Shown piece by piece: positions 1 through 11,462 of a stretch of 64,000 bases of DNA. The notes beneath the pieces are model-generated. The model saw nothing but the letters and a program-made list of their open reading frames with translations. It did not search any database and had not been told where the DNA came from. Location: the NCBI GenBank assembly GCA_004322215.1, contig SCSM01000028.1:28346-92345 (forward strand), in the 5' to 3' direction. The translations under genes and the position numbers were made by a program. The stretch comes from Bacteroidota bacterium (GTDB taxonomy: Bacteria; Bacteroidota; Ignavibacteria; Kapaibacteriales; UBA2268). Position 1 is the stretch's first letter. Each line of letters opens with the position of its first letter.

Positions 1-2283
1 TGCCCGATTGAAACTCCTGAAGGACCTAACATCGGTTTGATTTCATCTCTTGCAATCCATGCAAGGATTAACGACCTGGGTTTCATCGAAACGCCATATA
101 GAAAAGTCGTTAAAAGCAAGATTACCGATGAGATTGTATATCTGACTGCGGAAAAGGAAGACGGATATATAATTGCTCCTGCATCATCGCAGTTCAATGA
201 TAAAGGAATGTTGCTCGGTGATAAAATAAAGGCAAGAAAATCTGGGGACTTCGTTGTTGTTTCTACAAATGAGGTTGAATTTGTCGATATTTCGACTGAC
301 CAAATCACAAGCGCTGCTTCATCTTTGATACCATTTCTCGAACATGATGATGCTAACCGTGCATTGATGGGTTCTAATATGCAAAGACAAGCAGTTCCCC
401 TCGTAAAGCCAACAGCACCGATTGTCGGAACGGGCATGGAGGCAAAAGTAGCTAAAGATTCACGCACATTATTGCTTGCCGAAGGCGACGGAGAAGTAGA
501 ATATGTTTGTTCCGATTATATTCGCATCAGGTATGACGATAAAAGAAGCGAAAAAGAAAAATTAACGAGTTTTGAGTTTAGGAAATTAGTAACGTATCCT
601 ATGCTGAAGTTCTTCAGAACAAATCAGGATACTTGTATCAATCAAAGACCTATTGTCCGTCAGGGGCAAAAAGTTGTAAAAGGTATGCCTCTTGCCGATG
701 GTGCTTCGACAGACAGGGGAGAACTTGCATTGGGACAAAATGTTATGGTTGCATTCATGCCATGGAGAGGTTATAACTTCGAGGATGCTATTATTGTTTC
801 CGAACGTCTCGTTGCAGAGGATGTATTTACTTCGATACACATTGAAGAATTTACACTTCAGGTACGTGACACAAAACGCGGGGAGGAAGAATTCACAAGA
901 GAAATTCCGAATGTCAGCGAAGAAGCTACAAAGGACCTGGATGAAGATGGTATTATCAGAACCGGTGCAAAAGTACAGGAAGGCGATATTTTAATTGGTA
1001 AGATTACACCTAAAGGTGAAACCGACCCGACACCCGAAGAAAAATTACTCAGAGCTATTTTCGGCGATAAAGCAGGCGATGTTAAGGATGTATCACTGAA
1101 AGCCACTCCGGGTTTGAAGGGTGTTGTGATTAATACAAAATTATTTACGCGTAAATTGATTCAACAGGAAAAAGAAGGTCGTCTCGACGAGAAGAAACGT
1201 CAGGAAAACCTGAATAAAAAAGAAAAAGAAGTTTTAAAAGAATTGGATGATGATTTTATTAAAAGATTTATATTGGTTTTGAGCGGCAAAACGATTTTAG
1301 GCATAAGGCATGATAACGGTTCCGTGGCAATCAGAAGCGGTGTAAAAATATCAGGCAAGGATGTTGAAAATCATTATAAAAACGGTACTCTTAAACCTGA
1401 ATTAATAGATGTCGAACATGAAATCATTTCCGGGAAAGAAGATTCCAGGTTAGTCAAATCAATGATAAAGAATTATCATGCAAGAAGAAATGAAATCATT
1501 GCAATATATAAAGCCGAAAGAAGTAAGATAGCCGCAGGAGACGAATTACAGCCGGGCATTCTTCAGATGGCAAAAGTTTATATTGCCAAGAAGAGAAAAC
1601 TCCAGATTGGCGATAAAATGGCAGGCAGACATGGAAATAAAGGTATCGTATCAAAAATAGTACCCCAGGAGGATATGCCTTTCATGCCTGACGGAACACC
1701 TGTGGATATAGTTCTAAACCCGTTGGGCGTGCCGTCAAGAATGAACCTGGGACAGCTTTATGAAACTGCTCTTGGCTGGGCAGGTACAAAATTAGGGTTG
1801 AATTTTGCAACACCGATTTTCGATGGAGCAAGCTGGAACGATGTGAGCAACTATCTCGCAAAAGCAGGTCTGCCACCGGATGGTAAGACTGTTCTTTATG
1901 ATGGAAGAACCGGAGATGCATTCGATGAAAAAATAACTGTCGGTATTATTTATATGCTTAAGCTTTCGCACCTTGTCGAAGATAAAATCCACGCAAGGTC
2001 AATAGGTCCATACTCGCTTATCACTCAACAGCCGTTGGGCGGTAAAGCACAGTTTGGAGGCCAGAGATTGGGAGAAATGGAAGTCTGGGCACTCGAAGCT
2101 TATGGAGCAGCCCATACTTTGCAGGAAATGATTACAGTGAAATCGGATGATGTACAGGGTAGAGCTAAGATGTATGAAGCAATCGTAAAGGGCGACAATA
2201 TGCCTGACCCGAATATTCCCGAGTCGTTCAATGTTCTTATTCGTGAGCTTCAGGGCTTGTGCCTTGATTTAAATATTGATTAA
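1..2283 (+). CDS. rpoB: RNA polymerase beta subunit, C-terminal part (5' end outside window)
   Basis: Beta subunit of DNA-dependent RNA polymerase. The frame is open from base 1, so the gene starts before the window; about 760 C-terminal residues are present, starting in the conserved [14 protein letters not shown] segment of the rifampicin/catalytic region. Further recognisable pieces are the [11 protein letters not shown] segment, the [17 protein letters not shown] motif in the nucleotide-binding region, and the conserved C-terminal [12 protein letters not shown]. It is followed after 35 bp by rpoC on the same strand, the usual bacterial rpoBC order, and is almost certainly cotranscribed with it. 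No frameshift or unusual gap was seen. Confidence 0.98.
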   Translation, partial: CPIETPEGPNIGLISSLAIHARINDLGFIETPYRKVVKSKITDEIVYLTAEKEDGYIIAPASSQFNDKGMLLGDKIKARKSGDFVVVSTNEVEFVDISTDQITSAASSLIPFLEHDDANRALMGSNMQRQAVPLVKPTAPIVGTGMEAKVAKDSRTLLLAEGDGEVEYVCSDYIRIRYDDKRSEKEKLTSFEFRKLVTYPMLKFFRTNQDTCINQRPIVRQGQKVVKGMPLADGASTDRGELALGQNVMVAFMPWRGYNFEDAIIVSERLVAEDVFTSIHIEEFTLQVRDTKRGEEEFTREIPNVSEEATKDLDEDGIIRTGAKVQEGDILIGKITPKGETDPTPEEKLLRAIFGDKAGDVKDVSLKATPGLKGVVINTKLFTRKLIQQEKEGRLDEKKRQENLNKKEKEVLKELDDDFIKRFILVLSGKTILGIRHDNGSVAIRSGVKISGKDVENHYKNGTLKPELIDVEHEIISGKEDSRLVKSMIKNYHARRNEIIAIYKAERSKIAAGDELQPGILQMAKVYIAKKRKLQIGDKMAGRHGNKGIVSKIVPQEDMPFMPDGTPVDIVLNPLGVPSRMNLGQLYETALGWAGTKLGLNFATPIFDGASWNDVSNYLAKAGLPPDGKTVLYDGRTGDAFDEKITVGIIYMLKLSHLVEDKIHARSIGPYSLITQQPLGGKAQFGGQRLGEMEVWALEAYGAAHTLQEMITVKSDDVQGRAKMYEAIVKGDNMPDPNIPESFNVLIRELQGLCLDLNID

Positions 2284-2318
2284 TATATAAAGAAATAAAT
2301 TAAGTAGAAGGAGCAAAA

Positions 2319-5300
2319 ATGCAATCGAAATCAATTCCAAGAAAAGGATTTTCGCGCATATCTATTAAAATTGCTTCACCTGATGATATACTCAACAGGT
2401 CAAACGGCGAAGTAACAAAACCGGAGACAATCAATTACAGGTCTTTCAGACCTGAAAAAGACGGGTTGTTCTGTGAGAAAATTTTCGGACCAATCAGAGA
2501 TTGGGAATGTGCCTGCGGTAAATACAAGCGAATCAGGTATAAAGGCATCGTTTGCGACAGATGCGGAGTTGAAGTTACTCAAAAGTCTGTCAGGCGTGAA
2601 CGTATGGGACACATTATGCTGGCTGTGCCTGTAGTGCATATTTGGTTTCTAAGAACTTTGCCGAGCAAAATCAGTGCAATACTGGGAATGCCTACAAAAG
2701 ACATTGAAAGAATTGTTTATTATGAATCATATATTGTTGTTCAACCCGGTAAAACTGGTTTACAGCAAAAAGACCTTCTTACTGAAGACCAGTACCTCGA
2801 TATTCTGAGTAATCTTTCAGAAGAAGAATTAAATATGGATGATGATGACGAGAATAAGTTTATTGCTCTAATTGGTGGCGAGGCAATCAAGGAATTGCTG
2901 AAGAGAGTCGAACCTGATTCTTTATATACCGAATTGAAAGCTATATTAAGAGAGGAAACATCGCAACAAAAGAAAGCCGATTTGCTGAAAAGATTGAGGA
3001 CCCTCGATTCTTTCAGGCAGGCACAGCGAAATAACCTGAACAACCGTCCCGAGTGGATGGTACTCGATGTTATACCTGTGACACCGCCTGATTTGAGACC
3101 GCTTGTTCCTCTTGAAGGTGGAAGATTTGCTACTTCGGATTTGAATGATTTATACCGCAGGGTTATTATCAGGAATAACAGGTTAAAGAGGTTAATTGAT
3201 ATTAAAGCACCTGAGGTAATTTTAAGAAATGAAAAAAGAATGTTGCAGGAATCTGTCGATGCACTTTTCGATAATAGCCGTAGAGCTGTTAGAAGTGAAT
3301 CACAGCGTGCTTTGAAATCCCTTGCTGATACATTAAAAGGTAAAACCGGAAGATTCAGACAGAATTTGCTTGGTAAGAGAGTTGATTATTCAGGCCGTTC
3401 GGTTATTGTCGTTGGTCCTGAACTTAAGCTCCACGAATGCGGATTACCGAAGGATATGGCAGTTGAATTATTCAAGCCGTTCATTATCAGGAAGCTGATT
3501 GAGAGGGGACATGTAAAAACCGTAAAGAGCGCAAAGAAAATGGTCGAAAGAAAAACCAACGAGGTTTGGGATATACTTGAAAAGGTGATTGAGGGACATC
3601 CGGTATTGCTGAACCGCGCTCCAACATTGCACCGGCTTGGTATCCAGGCATTCCAGCCGAGATTGATTGAAGGAAAAGCCATTCAACTGCATCCGTTAGT
3701 GTGTACGGCATTCAACGCCGACTTCGATGGTGACCAGATGGCTGTCCACGTCCCAATAAGCTATGAAGCGCAGCTTGAAGCATTATTACTTATCCTTGCC
3801 CCGCATAATATCATGCATACTCAGAATGGAGACCCGATTGCCGTACCTTCCCAGGATATGGTTCTTGGCGTTTATTATCTCACTAAAGCGAGGCATAATG
3901 CTCAGGGTGAAAATAAATTGTTTACATCTGCCGACGAAGTAATTATCGCTTATAATTCCGGTATAATTGACTTGCATGCAAGAATAAAGGTAAGAATTAA
4001 CGGAGAGATGATTGAAACGACTACCGGAAGGGTATTGTTCAATCAGATTGTACCAGATGAACTCGGATTCCTAAATGAGCTGCTTGCTAAGAAAAGATTG
4101 AGACAGATTATAGGTATTTGTTTCAGGAAAGCAGGTCTTGCAAAAACTGTCGAATTTCTCGATGCTTTAAAGGACATCGGATTTAAGTTTGCTACGAGGG
4201 GTGGTATGTCTGTAAGTATAACAGATGTGCTTATTCCAGATGATAAAACCGTAATTATCAACCAGGCACAGAAAAAAATTGACGAAATTGAATTTGCTTA
4301 CCAGAATGGTGTCATCAGCAGTGGCGAGCGTTATAATAAAATTATTGACACATGGTCAACAGCTACTAACAGGGTAGCCGATAAACTATACACCGAACTT
4401 TCACAAGCACAGCAGGGCTTTAATACATTCTGGATGATGCTCGATTCACAGGCGAGGGGTTCTAAGGAACAAATTCGCCAGCTTGCAGGAATGCGCGGTT
4501 TGATGGCAAAGCCAAAGAAATCATTGTCCGGCTCGACTGGTGAATTGATTGAAAACCCGATTATTGCAAACTTCAAAGAGGGTTTGTCAATCCTCGAATA
4601 TTTCATCTCGACTCACGGTGCAAGAAAAGGTCTTGCCGATACTGCTTTGAAGACAGCCGATGCCGGCTATCTTACAAGAAGACTGCATGACGTTGCACAG
4701 GATGTTATAATTTCAGACAATGACTGCGGAACTATCCGTGGTGTCGAAATGACAGCTTTGAAAGACGGCGAAGAAATCAAAGAGCCGCTCTTCGAACGTA
4801 TTCTCGGAAGAGTTACTTTGAAAGATATTGAAAATCCTTTAACAGGTGAAGTCATTGCAAAAGCTGCTGACGTCATCGACGAGGAAATAGCTAACAGGAT
4901 TGAACAGACTTCGATTGAAACTGTTACTATCCGCTCGGTGCTTACCTGCGAATCAAGACAGGGTGTATGTGCAAAATGCTACGGAAGAAACCTTGCAACC
5001 GGACAACTGGTTGACACAGGGGAAGCGGTTGGTACAATCGCATCACAGTCAATCGGTGAACCCGGAACACAGTTGACTCTGAGAACATTCCATACAGGTG
5101 GTACTGCCTTGTTAGTTGCTTCTCAATCATCGGTAGTTGCAAAATTCGACGGACAAATTCAGTTTGAAAATGTCAGAATAGTTAGTTACGAAGGAGATGA
5201 GGGTGAAACAATGCTTGTCGTCAGCCGAAGCGGTATAATTAACATTGTTGACCCCGACAGTAACAGGATTTTGACAAAATATGATGCAACTTACGGTGCA

Positions 5301-6602
5301 ATACTTCATGTAAAGAATAAAGATTTGGTGAAGAAAGGGCAGATGATTTACGAATGGGACCCATACAATTCATCAATCATAACTGAGGTTGACGGAAGAA
5401 TCAGATACAGGGACCTTGTTGCTAACGTAACATTCCGTGAAATAAATGATGAGCAGACAGGACATATCACTAAGGTGGTGGTCGAATCACGCGATAGAAC
5501 AAAATCGCCGACTATTGATATTCTCGATGATTCCGGAAAAGTTTTGAAATCATACAGTATTCCGACAAAAGCTCAATTAAGAGTCGAGGATGATGATGTT
5601 GTCGGTGTCGGAACACCACTCGTCAAAATACCGAGAGACCTCGGAAGAATGCGCGATATTACAGGTGGTTTGCCGAGGGTAACCGAGCTGTTCGAAGCAA
5701 GGGCTCCTCAGAATCCCGCTATTGTTTCTGAAATTGACGGAATAGTATCTTTTGAAAAGATGAAAAGAGGTCAGAGAATTATAATCGTTACAAGTAGCGA
5801 CGAGAAAACAAAACTTGAATATGCAGTTCCAATCGGTAAATACATACTCGTTCAGGAAGAGGATTTTGTCAGAGCCGGTGACAGGTTGACAGAAGGTTCT
5901 ATAAATCCACATGACATTTTACGAATCAAGGGAGCTAATGCAGTTCAGGAATACCTTGTGAACGAAATCCAGGAAGTTTACCGTATGCAGGGTGTGAAAA
6001 TCAATGATAAGCATATCGAGGTGATTGTAAGGCAGATGCTCCAGAAGGTGAAAATCGTGGATTCCGGAGATTCATCCATGCTGGAAAATGAAAACATCGA
6101 CAAGATTAAATTCCTCGACGAAAACATGGAGCTTAAAAACCAGGTTGTCGTTACAGAACCGCATGATTCCAAGATGAAAGTCGGACAACTCGTTGATAAA
6201 AGGGTAATGAGAAGTATAAACCAGGAAATAAAGAAGAAAAACAAGAAACCTGCTGTTATACGAAATGCTGAACCGGCTATTGCAGAACCTATATTACTCG
6301 GTATTACCCAGGCATCACTGACTACCGAAAGCTGGCTTTCTGCAGCTTCATTCCAGGAAACGACAAGAGTTCTGTCCGATGCCTCTGTTTCAGCTAAGAT
6401 TGATACACTTGTCGGTTTGAAAGAGAATATTATCCTTGGCCAATTGATACCGGCGGGGACAGGATTGAGAGCTTACCAGGATATGCAGATTGAAAGTGAA
6501 GTCGGCAATATATTCGGTACGAAAAAGGATGAATCGGTTGAGGAAGAATTTGACGAAGACGACATTCCTGTCGGCAAAGGAGTTAAATTCACGTATCGTT
6601 AA
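2319..6602 (+). CDS. rpoC: RNA polymerase beta' subunit
   Basis: Beta' subunit of RNA polymerase, 1427 residues, complete. The N-terminal zinc site is visible as CxCG with a later CDRCG, the catalytic magnesium motif NADFDGD is intact, and the second zinc site near the C-terminal third reads [11 protein letters not shown]. The trigger-loop/bridge region ([18 protein letters not shown]) is conserved. An AAGGAG ribosome binding site precedes the ATG by about 6 nt. The length fits the longer beta' of Bacteroidota. The gene ends the rpoBC transcript: a strong intrinsic terminator lies 20 bp after the stop codon. Confidence 0.98.
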   Translation: MQSKSIPRKGFSRISIKIASPDDILNRSNGEVTKPETINYRSFRPEKDGLFCEKIFGPIRDWECACGKYKRIRYKGIVCDRCGVEVTQKSVRRERMGHIMLAVPVVHIWFLRTLPSKISAILGMPTKDIERIVYYESYIVVQPGKTGLQQKDLLTEDQYLDILSNLSEEELNMDDDDENKFIALIGGEAIKELLKRVEPDSLYTELKAILREETSQQKKADLLKRLRTLDSFRQAQRNNLNNRPEWMVLDVIPVTPPDLRPLVPLEGGRFATSDLNDLYRRVIIRNNRLKRLIDIKAPEVILRNEKRMLQESVDALFDNSRRAVRSESQRALKSLADTLKGKTGRFRQNLLGKRVDYSGRSVIVVGPELKLHECGLPKDMAVELFKPFIIRKLIERGHVKTVKSAKKMVERKTNEVWDILEKVIEGHPVLLNRAPTLHRLGIQAFQPRLIEGKAIQLHPLVCTAFNADFDGDQMAVHVPISYEAQLEALLLILAPHNIMHTQNGDPIAVPSQDMVLGVYYLTKARHNAQGENKLFTSADEVIIAYNSGIIDLHARIKVRINGEMIETTTGRVLFNQIVPDELGFLNELLAKKRLRQIIGICFRKAGLAKTVEFLDALKDIGFKFATRGGMSVSITDVLIPDDKTVIINQAQKKIDEIEFAYQNGVISSGERYNKIIDTWSTATNRVADKLYTELSQAQQGFNTFWMMLDSQARGSKEQIRQLAGMRGLMAKPKKSLSGSTGELIENPIIANFKEGLSILEYFISTHGARKGLADTALKTADAGYLTRRLHDVAQDVIISDNDCGTIRGVEMTALKDGEEIKEPLFERILGRVTLKDIENPLTGEVIAKAADVIDEEIANRIEQTSIETVTIRSVLTCESRQGVCAKCYGRNLATGQLVDTGEAVGTIASQSIGEPGTQLTLRTFHTGGTALLVASQSSVVAKFDGQIQFENVRIVSYEGDEGETMLVVSRSGIINIVDPDSNRILTKYDATYGAILHVKNKDLVKKGQMIYEWDPYNSSIITEVDGRIRYRDLVANVTFREINDEQTGHITKVVVESRDRTKSPTIDILDDSGKVLKSYSIPTKAQLRVEDDDVVGVGTPLVKIPRDLGRMRDITGGLPRVTELFEARAPQNPAIVSEIDGIVSFEKMKRGQRIIIVTSSDEKTKLEYAVPIGKYILVQEEDFVRAGDRLTEGSINPHDILRIKGANAVQEYLVNEIQEVYRMQGVKINDKHIEVIVRQMLQKVKIVDSGDSSMLENENIDKIKFLDENMELKNQVVVTEPHDSKMKVGQLVDKRVMRSINQEIKKKNKKPAVIRNAEPAIAEPILLGITQASLTTESWLSAASFQETTRVLSDASVSAKIDTLVGLKENIILGQLIPAGTGLRAYQDMQIESEVGNIFGTKKDESVEEEFDEDDIPVGKGVKFTYR

Positions 6603-6622
6603 ATTAAAAATTAAAATTATTG

Positions 6623-6656
6623 AAAAGCCGCTATTTTAAAAGCGGCTTTTTGTTTT
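6623..6656 (+). terminator. Rho-independent terminator after rpoC
   Basis: A perfect 10-bp stem (AAAAGCCGCT paired with AGCGGCTTTT) encloses an 8-nt AT loop, and the 3' arm runs into a T-rich tract. It lies between the rpoC stop and the thioesterase start. Confidence 0.9.
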
Positions 6657-6674
6657 ATTCAGGGATTATTATTT

Positions 6675-7118
6675 TTGAAAATGGAAAAAAATGTAATCGA
6701 ATTATATTCTAAGGCAAAAGTGCGGGTGAGATATGCCGAAACCGATAAAATGGGATTTGTTTACAATGGAATGTACCTTACTTATTTCGAGGTGGGAAGA
6801 ACGGAATTTATGAGAGGTATTGGACTCCCGTATTCGGAATTTGAAAAACAGGGATACCAGCTCCCGTTGATTTCCGCTCATGTTGATTTCAAAAGCCCTG
6901 CTTATTTCGAAGATGAGCTTGTTATCGAGGCAATGCTTAAATTCGAGTACAAACCGACGATGAAAATAACATATAATATTTTAAGGGCTGATACGACAAT
7001 TGCGATAGGTTATACTGTACATAGTTTTATAAATGCAATTTCTAAAAAGCCCGTTAAACCGCCGAAGGTTTTTATCGAGGCACTCGAAAATGCAAATAAA
7101 AAAAATAATAAGGAGTGA
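6675..7118 (+). CDS. Acyl-CoA thioesterase, YbgC/FadM (4-hydroxybenzoyl-CoA thioesterase) family
   Basis: Predicted cytoplasmic hot-dog-fold acyl-CoA thioesterase of about 147 residues, the usual length. The family signature is near the N-terminus: RVRYAETDKMGFVYNGMYLTYFE, with the catalytic Asp of the YAETDxMGxVyN motif at about residue 22. It hydrolyses acyl-CoA to free acid and CoA; the substrate cannot be told from sequence. The start is either TTG at 6675 (AGGG 10 nt upstream) or ATG at 6681, two codons later. It overlaps the frame of the next gene's long form by 4 nt, but that gene probably starts at 7163. Confidence 0.88.
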   Translation: MKMEKNVIELYSKAKVRVRYAETDKMGFVYNGMYLTYFEVGRTEFMRGIGLPYSEFEKQGYQLPLISAHVDFKSPAYFEDELVIEAMLKFEYKPTMKITYNILRADTTIAIGYTVHSFINAISKKPVKPPKVFIEALENANKKNNKE

Positions 7119-7162
7119 TTATTGAACCCGGTTTACAAATTTTCACATATGAAGGGAAAAAA

Positions 7163-8104
7163 ATGAAATCGTTTAAGATTATCATAATCACTTTGATTTT
7201 ATCAGGTACGACAGTATTATTTTCAAGTACAACTACACCTTTTCAATTTTTACGGTTTAACGAAAGTGCCCGTGCTGCGGCTCTTGCAGGATGCTTCGTG
7301 TCTATGACAGACGATGCTTCTGCTGTGTTTTTCAATCCAGCAGCAATATCTACGGTCAATGACAAGCATTTTTCAACGACTTTTCTGAAGCATATTCTCG
7401 ATATTAACTCCGGGAATGTTTCATATATAAAGAAATATGATGAAGTTGGAACTTTCGCAGGTGCAGTCAGCTTTACAAGTTACGGCTCATTCGATTATGC
7501 CGACCAGTTTGCCAACAGGAACGGCACATTCGGCGCAATTGACATGATGCTTTCAGGCACTTATTCTAATGAACTCGACTCCAATCTTTATTACGGGGTG
7601 AGTGCTAAACTTTTTCTCGTTACGCTCGAAAAATTCAGTACCACGGCTTTTGCTGTAGATGCCGGATTGCTTTACATGATGCCAGAGAAAAGAACAAACA
7701 TCGGAATTTCAATCCTTCACGCAGGTACTCAAATCACAACAATCGGCGGTGATTATGAAGGAGTTCCCCTTGACATCAGGGCAGGCATCAATCACCGGCT
7801 TCGTGGATTGCCATTGCTCATTAATTTCTCATTCCATCACCTTGCTGACAAAACAAACAATTTCTTCGATAAATTCATGAATTTTTCAATCGGGGGAGAA
7901 ATTTATTTTGGGAACTATGTGCAGGCACGGCTCGGGTATAATAATCAGATTAGGAAAGAAACATCGCCTTCTACCGACAGGGGATTGTCCGGTTTTTCGG
8001 GTGGTGTCGGAGTGAAAACCAGGGATATAAACATTGACTACGGTGCTGCACAGTACGGCAAATCGGCGATGCTGCACAGGTTCACTATAGGTCTCGACTT
8101 TTAA
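7163..8104 (+). CDS. porQ: PorQ-like type IX secretion system outer-membrane protein
   Basis: About 313 residues with an N-terminal signal peptide (MKSFKIIIITLILSG...) followed by a beta-rich, barrel-like sequence of the PorV/PorQ family. Characteristic pieces are the N-terminal SARAAALAGCFVSMTDDASAVFFNPAAIS segment, typical of FadL-like PorV/PorQ proteins, and alternating aromatic strands ending in FTIGLDF. Role by family: an accessory outer-membrane protein of type IX secretion, consistent with several sorting-domain proteins in this window. The ATG at 7163 is chosen because GAAGGG lies 6 nt upstream and the signal peptide starts there; a longer frame reaches 7115. PorQ rather than another PorV paralogue is a likely but not certain call. 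Confidence 0.78.
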   Translation: MKSFKIIIITLILSGTTVLFSSTTTPFQFLRFNESARAAALAGCFVSMTDDASAVFFNPAAISTVNDKHFSTTFLKHILDINSGNVSYIKKYDEVGTFAGAVSFTSYGSFDYADQFANRNGTFGAIDMMLSGTYSNELDSNLYYGVSAKLFLVTLEKFSTTAFAVDAGLLYMMPEKRTNIGISILHAGTQITTIGGDYEGVPLDIRAGINHRLRGLPLLINFSFHHLADKTNNFFDKFMNFSIGGEIYFGNYVQARLGYNNQIRKETSPSTDRGLSGFSGGVGVKTRDINIDYGAAQYGKSAMLHRFTIGLDF

Positions 8105-8138
8105 TGTGATTTTTTATAAATTAATTATTGGATACATT

Positions 8139-8555
8139 ATGAAAAGAACAATTATAATTTCATTATTTCTTTTTATGCTGATGATTACTTCGGCATTCTC
8201 ACAATTGCAGCAGCAACAACAGCCACCTCCAAAGCTGAAACCGACTTTTTTTGTTGAAGACCTGGTTTTTGTATATCAAACACTCGAAGCTGTAGATATT
8301 TCCGGTGGGGAAGTTGACGCTTTTCTCGAAGTAAGAAACTTTTTACAAACAAATATTAAAACTATCCAGGAAGCGAAAAAGCAAGCCGGGGATAAATACC
8401 AGACTGAAATTCCATTACCATTGGCACAGAACATGCTTTCTTTTTTAGCAAGAGCAAAATTCAGCGGACGCAATGCTGAGCTGTACAAACGCTTCGTTGA
8501 TTCATTGGTCGAATCATCGAAAGCACTTCAACCCAAGGGGGATAAAAATAATTAA
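8139..8555 (+). CDS. Small exported protein of unknown function
   Basis: About 138 residues. The N-terminus is a clear signal peptide (MKRTIIISLFLFMLMITSAFS) followed by a Gln/Pro-rich linker (LQQQQQPPPK) and an alpha-helical, charged domain. No catalytic motif is visible and I do not recognise the family. It lies 34 bp after porQ on the same strand and is followed by a terminator, so it is probably cotranscribed with porQ. ATG 8139 is preferred over an upstream frame start at 8106 because the signal peptide starts there. Confidence 0.7.
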   Translation: MKRTIIISLFLFMLMITSAFSQLQQQQQPPPKLKPTFFVEDLVFVYQTLEAVDISGGEVDAFLEVRNFLQTNIKTIQEAKKQAGDKYQTEIPLPLAQNMLSFLARAKFSGRNAELYKRFVDSLVESSKALQPKGDKNN

Positions 8556-8578
8556 AATTGAATAATGAATAATTAGAA

Positions 8579-8614
8579 CCCTGCCAGGTGTTACACCCGA
8601 CAGGGATTTTTTTT
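8579..8614 (+). terminator. Rho-independent terminator of the thioesterase-porQ operon
   Basis: CCCTG pairs with CAGGG around an inner GGTG/CACC stem, followed by a run of eight T residues. It separates the plus-strand operon from the convergent glyA stop. Confidence 0.85.
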
Positions 8615-8615
8615 A

Positions 8616-9929
8616 TTATGAGCAATACTTCGCATCAAATTCTTTATATAATGGGAACCGAGATGTCAGTTCCTTTACTTCATGTTTGACTTGCTTGATT
8701 ACATCTTCCTTTTCGAAGTTCATCACGACTTTATCGAGCATTTCAACTATTTGTAACATTTCATCCTCTTTCATACCGCGAGTGGTCATTGCGGGAGTAC
8801 CGAGCCGGATGCCGGAAGTAACGAGAGGCGGCTTCTGGTCATAAGGCACTGCGTTTTTGTTGCATGTTATTCCTGCGGCATCCAATGCTTCCTCTGCCTG
8901 CTTGCCTGTCAGATTCTTATTAGTCAGGTCAACGAGCATCAGGTGATTATCAGTTCCTCCGCTTACGAGATTATATCCTTTTTTGGTCAATGCTTCTGCA
9001 AATGCTTTTGCATTCTTCATGACTTGCTTGATGTATTGATTAAATTCTTCAGTCAAACACTCGCCGAAAGCCACTGCCTTAGCGGCTATAACGTGCATCA
9101 AGGGTCCCCCTTGGATACCTGGCATAACCCATGAATCAATGATTTCACCCATCTTTTTCACCCTGCCCGATTTAGGAGCAACCAAGCCGAATGGATTGTC
9201 ATAATCCTTGCCAAGCAGGATTACACCTCCCCTGGGACCTCTCAGTGTTTTATGAGTTGTGCTTGCTACAACGTGGCAGTAAGGTAACGGATTATTCAGG
9301 TGTCCTTTAGCAATCAATCCTGCGGGATGTGCAATATCTGCAAACAAGAATGCACCATGTCTGTCTGCTATTTCCCTGAATGTCTTGAAGTCAATGTCTC
9401 TCGGATAAGCCGAAGCACCTACTGTAATCATTTTCGGCTTGTGTTGTTTTGCCAAATCCTCTACCATATTGAAATCTATTCTGCCTGTATCTTTGCTTAA
9501 TTCATATGGAATAAATTTGAAAAACCTACCCGAAAAATTCACGGGAGAGCCGTGTGTAAGGTGCCCCCCGTGAGCCAAGCTTAATCCCATTACAGTATCG
9601 CCATGCTTTAAGTATGAAAAATAAACTGCCATATTTGCCTGGCTTCCGCTATGCGGCTGAACGTTTGCGTATTCTGCTCCGAAGAGCTTTTTCACACGGT
9701 CACGTGCAAGATTTTCGGCGACATCAACCCATTCACAGCCGCCATAGTAACGTTTAGCCGGGTATCCTTCGGCATATTTATTAGTCAGTACAGACCCTTG
9801 TGCCTGCATTACTGACGGAGATGTAAAATTTTCGCTCGCGATTAATTCGATTTTTTCTTTTTGACGCCTGTATTCACCAACAACAGCTTCGTACAATTCA
9901 GTATCAGTTTGTTTTACTATGTCGTACAT
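8616..9929 (-). CDS. glyA: Serine hydroxymethyltransferase
   Basis: PLP enzyme that interconverts serine plus tetrahydrofolate with glycine plus methylene-tetrahydrofolate in the cytoplasm. 437 residues, close to the usual length of about 420. Seen: the N-terminal [15 protein letters not shown] segment, [18 protein letters not shown], and the PLP-lysine motif [19 protein letters not shown] ribosome binding site precedes the ATG at 9929. The gene stands alone and converges with the porQ operon. Confidence 0.97.
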   Translation of the reverse strand: MYDIVKQTDTELYEAVVGEYRRQKEKIELIASENFTSPSVMQAQGSVLTNKYAEGYPAKRYYGGCEWVDVAENLARDRVKKLFGAEYANVQPHSGSQANMAVYFSYLKHGDTVMGLSLAHGGHLTHGSPVNFSGRFFKFIPYELSKDTGRIDFNMVEDLAKQHKPKMITVGASAYPRDIDFKTFREIADRHGAFLFADIAHPAGLIAKGHLNNPLPYCHVVASTTHKTLRGPRGGVILLGKDYDNPFGLVAPKSGRVKKMGEIIDSWVMPGIQGGPLMHVIAAKAVAFGECLTEEFNQYIKQVMKNAKAFAEALTKKGYNLVSGGTDNHLMLVDLTNKNLTGKQAEEALDAAGITCNKNAVPYDQKPPLVTSGIRLGTPAMTTRGMKEDEMLQIVEMLDKVVMNFEKEDVIKQVKHEVKELTSRFPLYKEFDAKYCS

Positions 9930-10010
9930 AATTTACCTTCAAAATATAATTTTGTCAATTACATTCATGCAATCTAAATATTATGAAATTAATGTGCAAA
10001 ATGGTAATGT

Positions 10011-10164
10011 ATTAATAAATTGAATAGCCACTACTTTTAAGTAGTGGAGGAGTTATCGAAGAAACATTAGGATTTATCCCCTTAATGAAATAAGTGACTA
10101 AAGTCCAATGGTGAATTTCAAATTTATTTCCCCTATTTAAAAATAGGGGCTATTCATTAATAAA
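10011..10164. mobile_element. MITE-like element with terminal inverted repeats and flanking 9-bp direct repeats
   Basis: In the 363-bp gap between glyA and fbaB, TGAATAGCC (10021-10029) and its exact complement GGCTATTCA (10148-10156) bound a segment of about 136 bp. Just inside each end is a perfect hairpin of the same geometry, 9-bp arms and a 2-nt loop: 10028-10047 (CCACTACTT/AAGTAGTGG) and 10130-10149 (CCCCTATTT/AAATAGGGG). The 9-mer ATTAATAAA occurs at 10011-10019 and again at 10156-10164, like a target duplication. There is no coding capacity. A second inverted pair (TCCAATGGT at 10104, ACCATTGGA at 10172) overlaps the right end. It could instead be an IS200-type palindrome-associated remnant. 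The rest of the gap shows nothing recognisable. Confidence 0.55.
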
Positions 10165-10292
10165 ACCAAATACCATTGGATGTAGAAAAAAAATATTTTT
10201 TGGAAATATATTCAATTGTTTGTAATATTCATTTCTATGAAGTGAGAACATATTAAGAAAATACAATATTATTTATAAAAAAGGATTATATC

Positions 10293-11357
10293 ATGCTCGA
10301 AAAGATTAAAGAATTACTTGGTAAAGACGCAAAAAACTTACTTGGATTCAACTCGCCGAAAATCAAAAAAGAACAACTCGAATTGCCTGGTCCTGACTTC
10401 GTTGACAGGATTTTTGCCCAATCGGACAGGAATAACCGCACGTTGGGAAATCTGCAATGGATTTATATGCATGGGCGGCTTGCAGGAACGGGTTACTTAT
10501 CCATTCTTCCAGTTGACCAGGGAATTGAACACTCAGCAGGTGCAAGCTTTGCGAAAAATCCGGTTTATTTTGACCCGGCAAAAATCATCGAATTAGCAAT
10601 AGAAGGCGGATGTAATGCTGTTGCTTCCACTTTCGGTGTCTTAGGGCTTTGTTCGAGAAAATACGCTCACAAAATTCCTTTTCTTGTTAAAATCAATCAT
10701 AATGAACTTCTTACCTATCCGAATAAATTCGACCAGATAATGTTCGGGAATATTGAACAGGCGTACAACATGGGTGCCGCTGCAGTGGGTGCGACAATTT
10801 ACTTCGGTTCACCCGAAAGTGGGAGGCAGATTGTTGAAGTTGCAGAATCATTCGCTTATGCACATGAACTCGGCATGGCGACTGTGCTCTGGTGCTATCT
10901 GCGTAATCCTGACTTCAAGAAAGACAAGGATTATCATGTCTCAGCCGACCTGACAGGACAGGCAAATCATCTCGGGGTAACGATTCAGGCGGACATTATC
11001 AAACAGAAACTACCTGAGAACAATGGCGGCTACACTGCACTTAATATTGGCGGTTCGAGTTATGGTAAGATTGATAAGAAAGTCTATACCGATTTGACTT
11101 CCGACCACCCGATTGACCTCTGCCGCTACCAGGTGGCGAATTGCTACATGGGTAAAATCGGCTTAATCAACAGCGGCGGTGCATCTGGTGCCAACGACTT
11201 CGCCGAAGCCACAGCTACTGCTGTTATTAATAAACGTGCAGGGGGTATGGGTTTGATTTCAGGTCGTAAAGCATTCCAACGCCCAATGAAAGACGGAGTG
11301 AAATTGCTTAACACAATACAGGATGTGTATCTGTGTAAGGATATAAAGGTGGTGTAA
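10293..11357 (+). CDS. fbaB: Class I fructose-bisphosphate aldolase (FbaB/DhnA type)
   Basis: Glycolytic/gluconeogenic aldolase that cleaves fructose 1,6-bisphosphate through a lysine Schiff base. 354 residues, matching the E. coli FbaB type rather than the animal type. Seen: [16 protein letters not shown] near residue 72, FLVKINHNE, and the C-terminal [18 protein letters not shown] segment that is strongly conserved in this family. The ATG at 10293 is preceded by AAAAAGGA. It is monocistronic by layout, with a mobile-like element upstream and a perfect palindrome downstream. Confidence 0.93.
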   Translation: MLEKIKELLGKDAKNLLGFNSPKIKKEQLELPGPDFVDRIFAQSDRNNRTLGNLQWIYMHGRLAGTGYLSILPVDQGIEHSAGASFAKNPVYFDPAKIIELAIEGGCNAVASTFGVLGLCSRKYAHKIPFLVKINHNELLTYPNKFDQIMFGNIEQAYNMGAAAVGATIYFGSPESGRQIVEVAESFAYAHELGMATVLWCYLRNPDFKKDKDYHVSADLTGQANHLGVTIQADIIKQKLPENNGGYTALNIGGSSYGKIDKKVYTDLTSDHPIDLCRYQVANCYMGKIGLINSGGASGANDFAEATATAVINKRAGGMGLISGRKAFQRPMKDGVKLLNTIQDVYLCKDIKVV

Positions 11358-11367
11358 GTTCTTTTGT

Positions 11368-11393
11368 TAACCGTAGGTTTAAACCTACGGTTA
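11368..11393. repeat. Perfect 26-bp palindrome downstream of fbaB
   Basis: A perfect inverted repeat centred between 11380 and 11381 (arms TAACCGTAGGTTT and its complement). Neither side has a T-run, so it does not look like a classical intrinsic terminator. Its compact palindrome with a TTTAAA centre resembles REP-type units and the two hairpins found upstream of fbaB. Confidence 0.6.
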
Positions 11394-11462
11394 TATTAAT
11401 CCAAATTTTCGCAGAAAATTTAACCACAATTCAAAATTCAACATTCAAAATTTATAATTCAT

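Noticed and set aside
586..840. Antisense frames inside rpoB, rpoC and other long genes
   Set aside because: They lie wholly within strongly conserved genes, lack ribosome binding sites, and show no recognisable protein features.
8579..8614. Terminator shared with glyA
   Set aside because: On the minus strand the stem is not followed by a T-run, so only the plus-strand role is supported.
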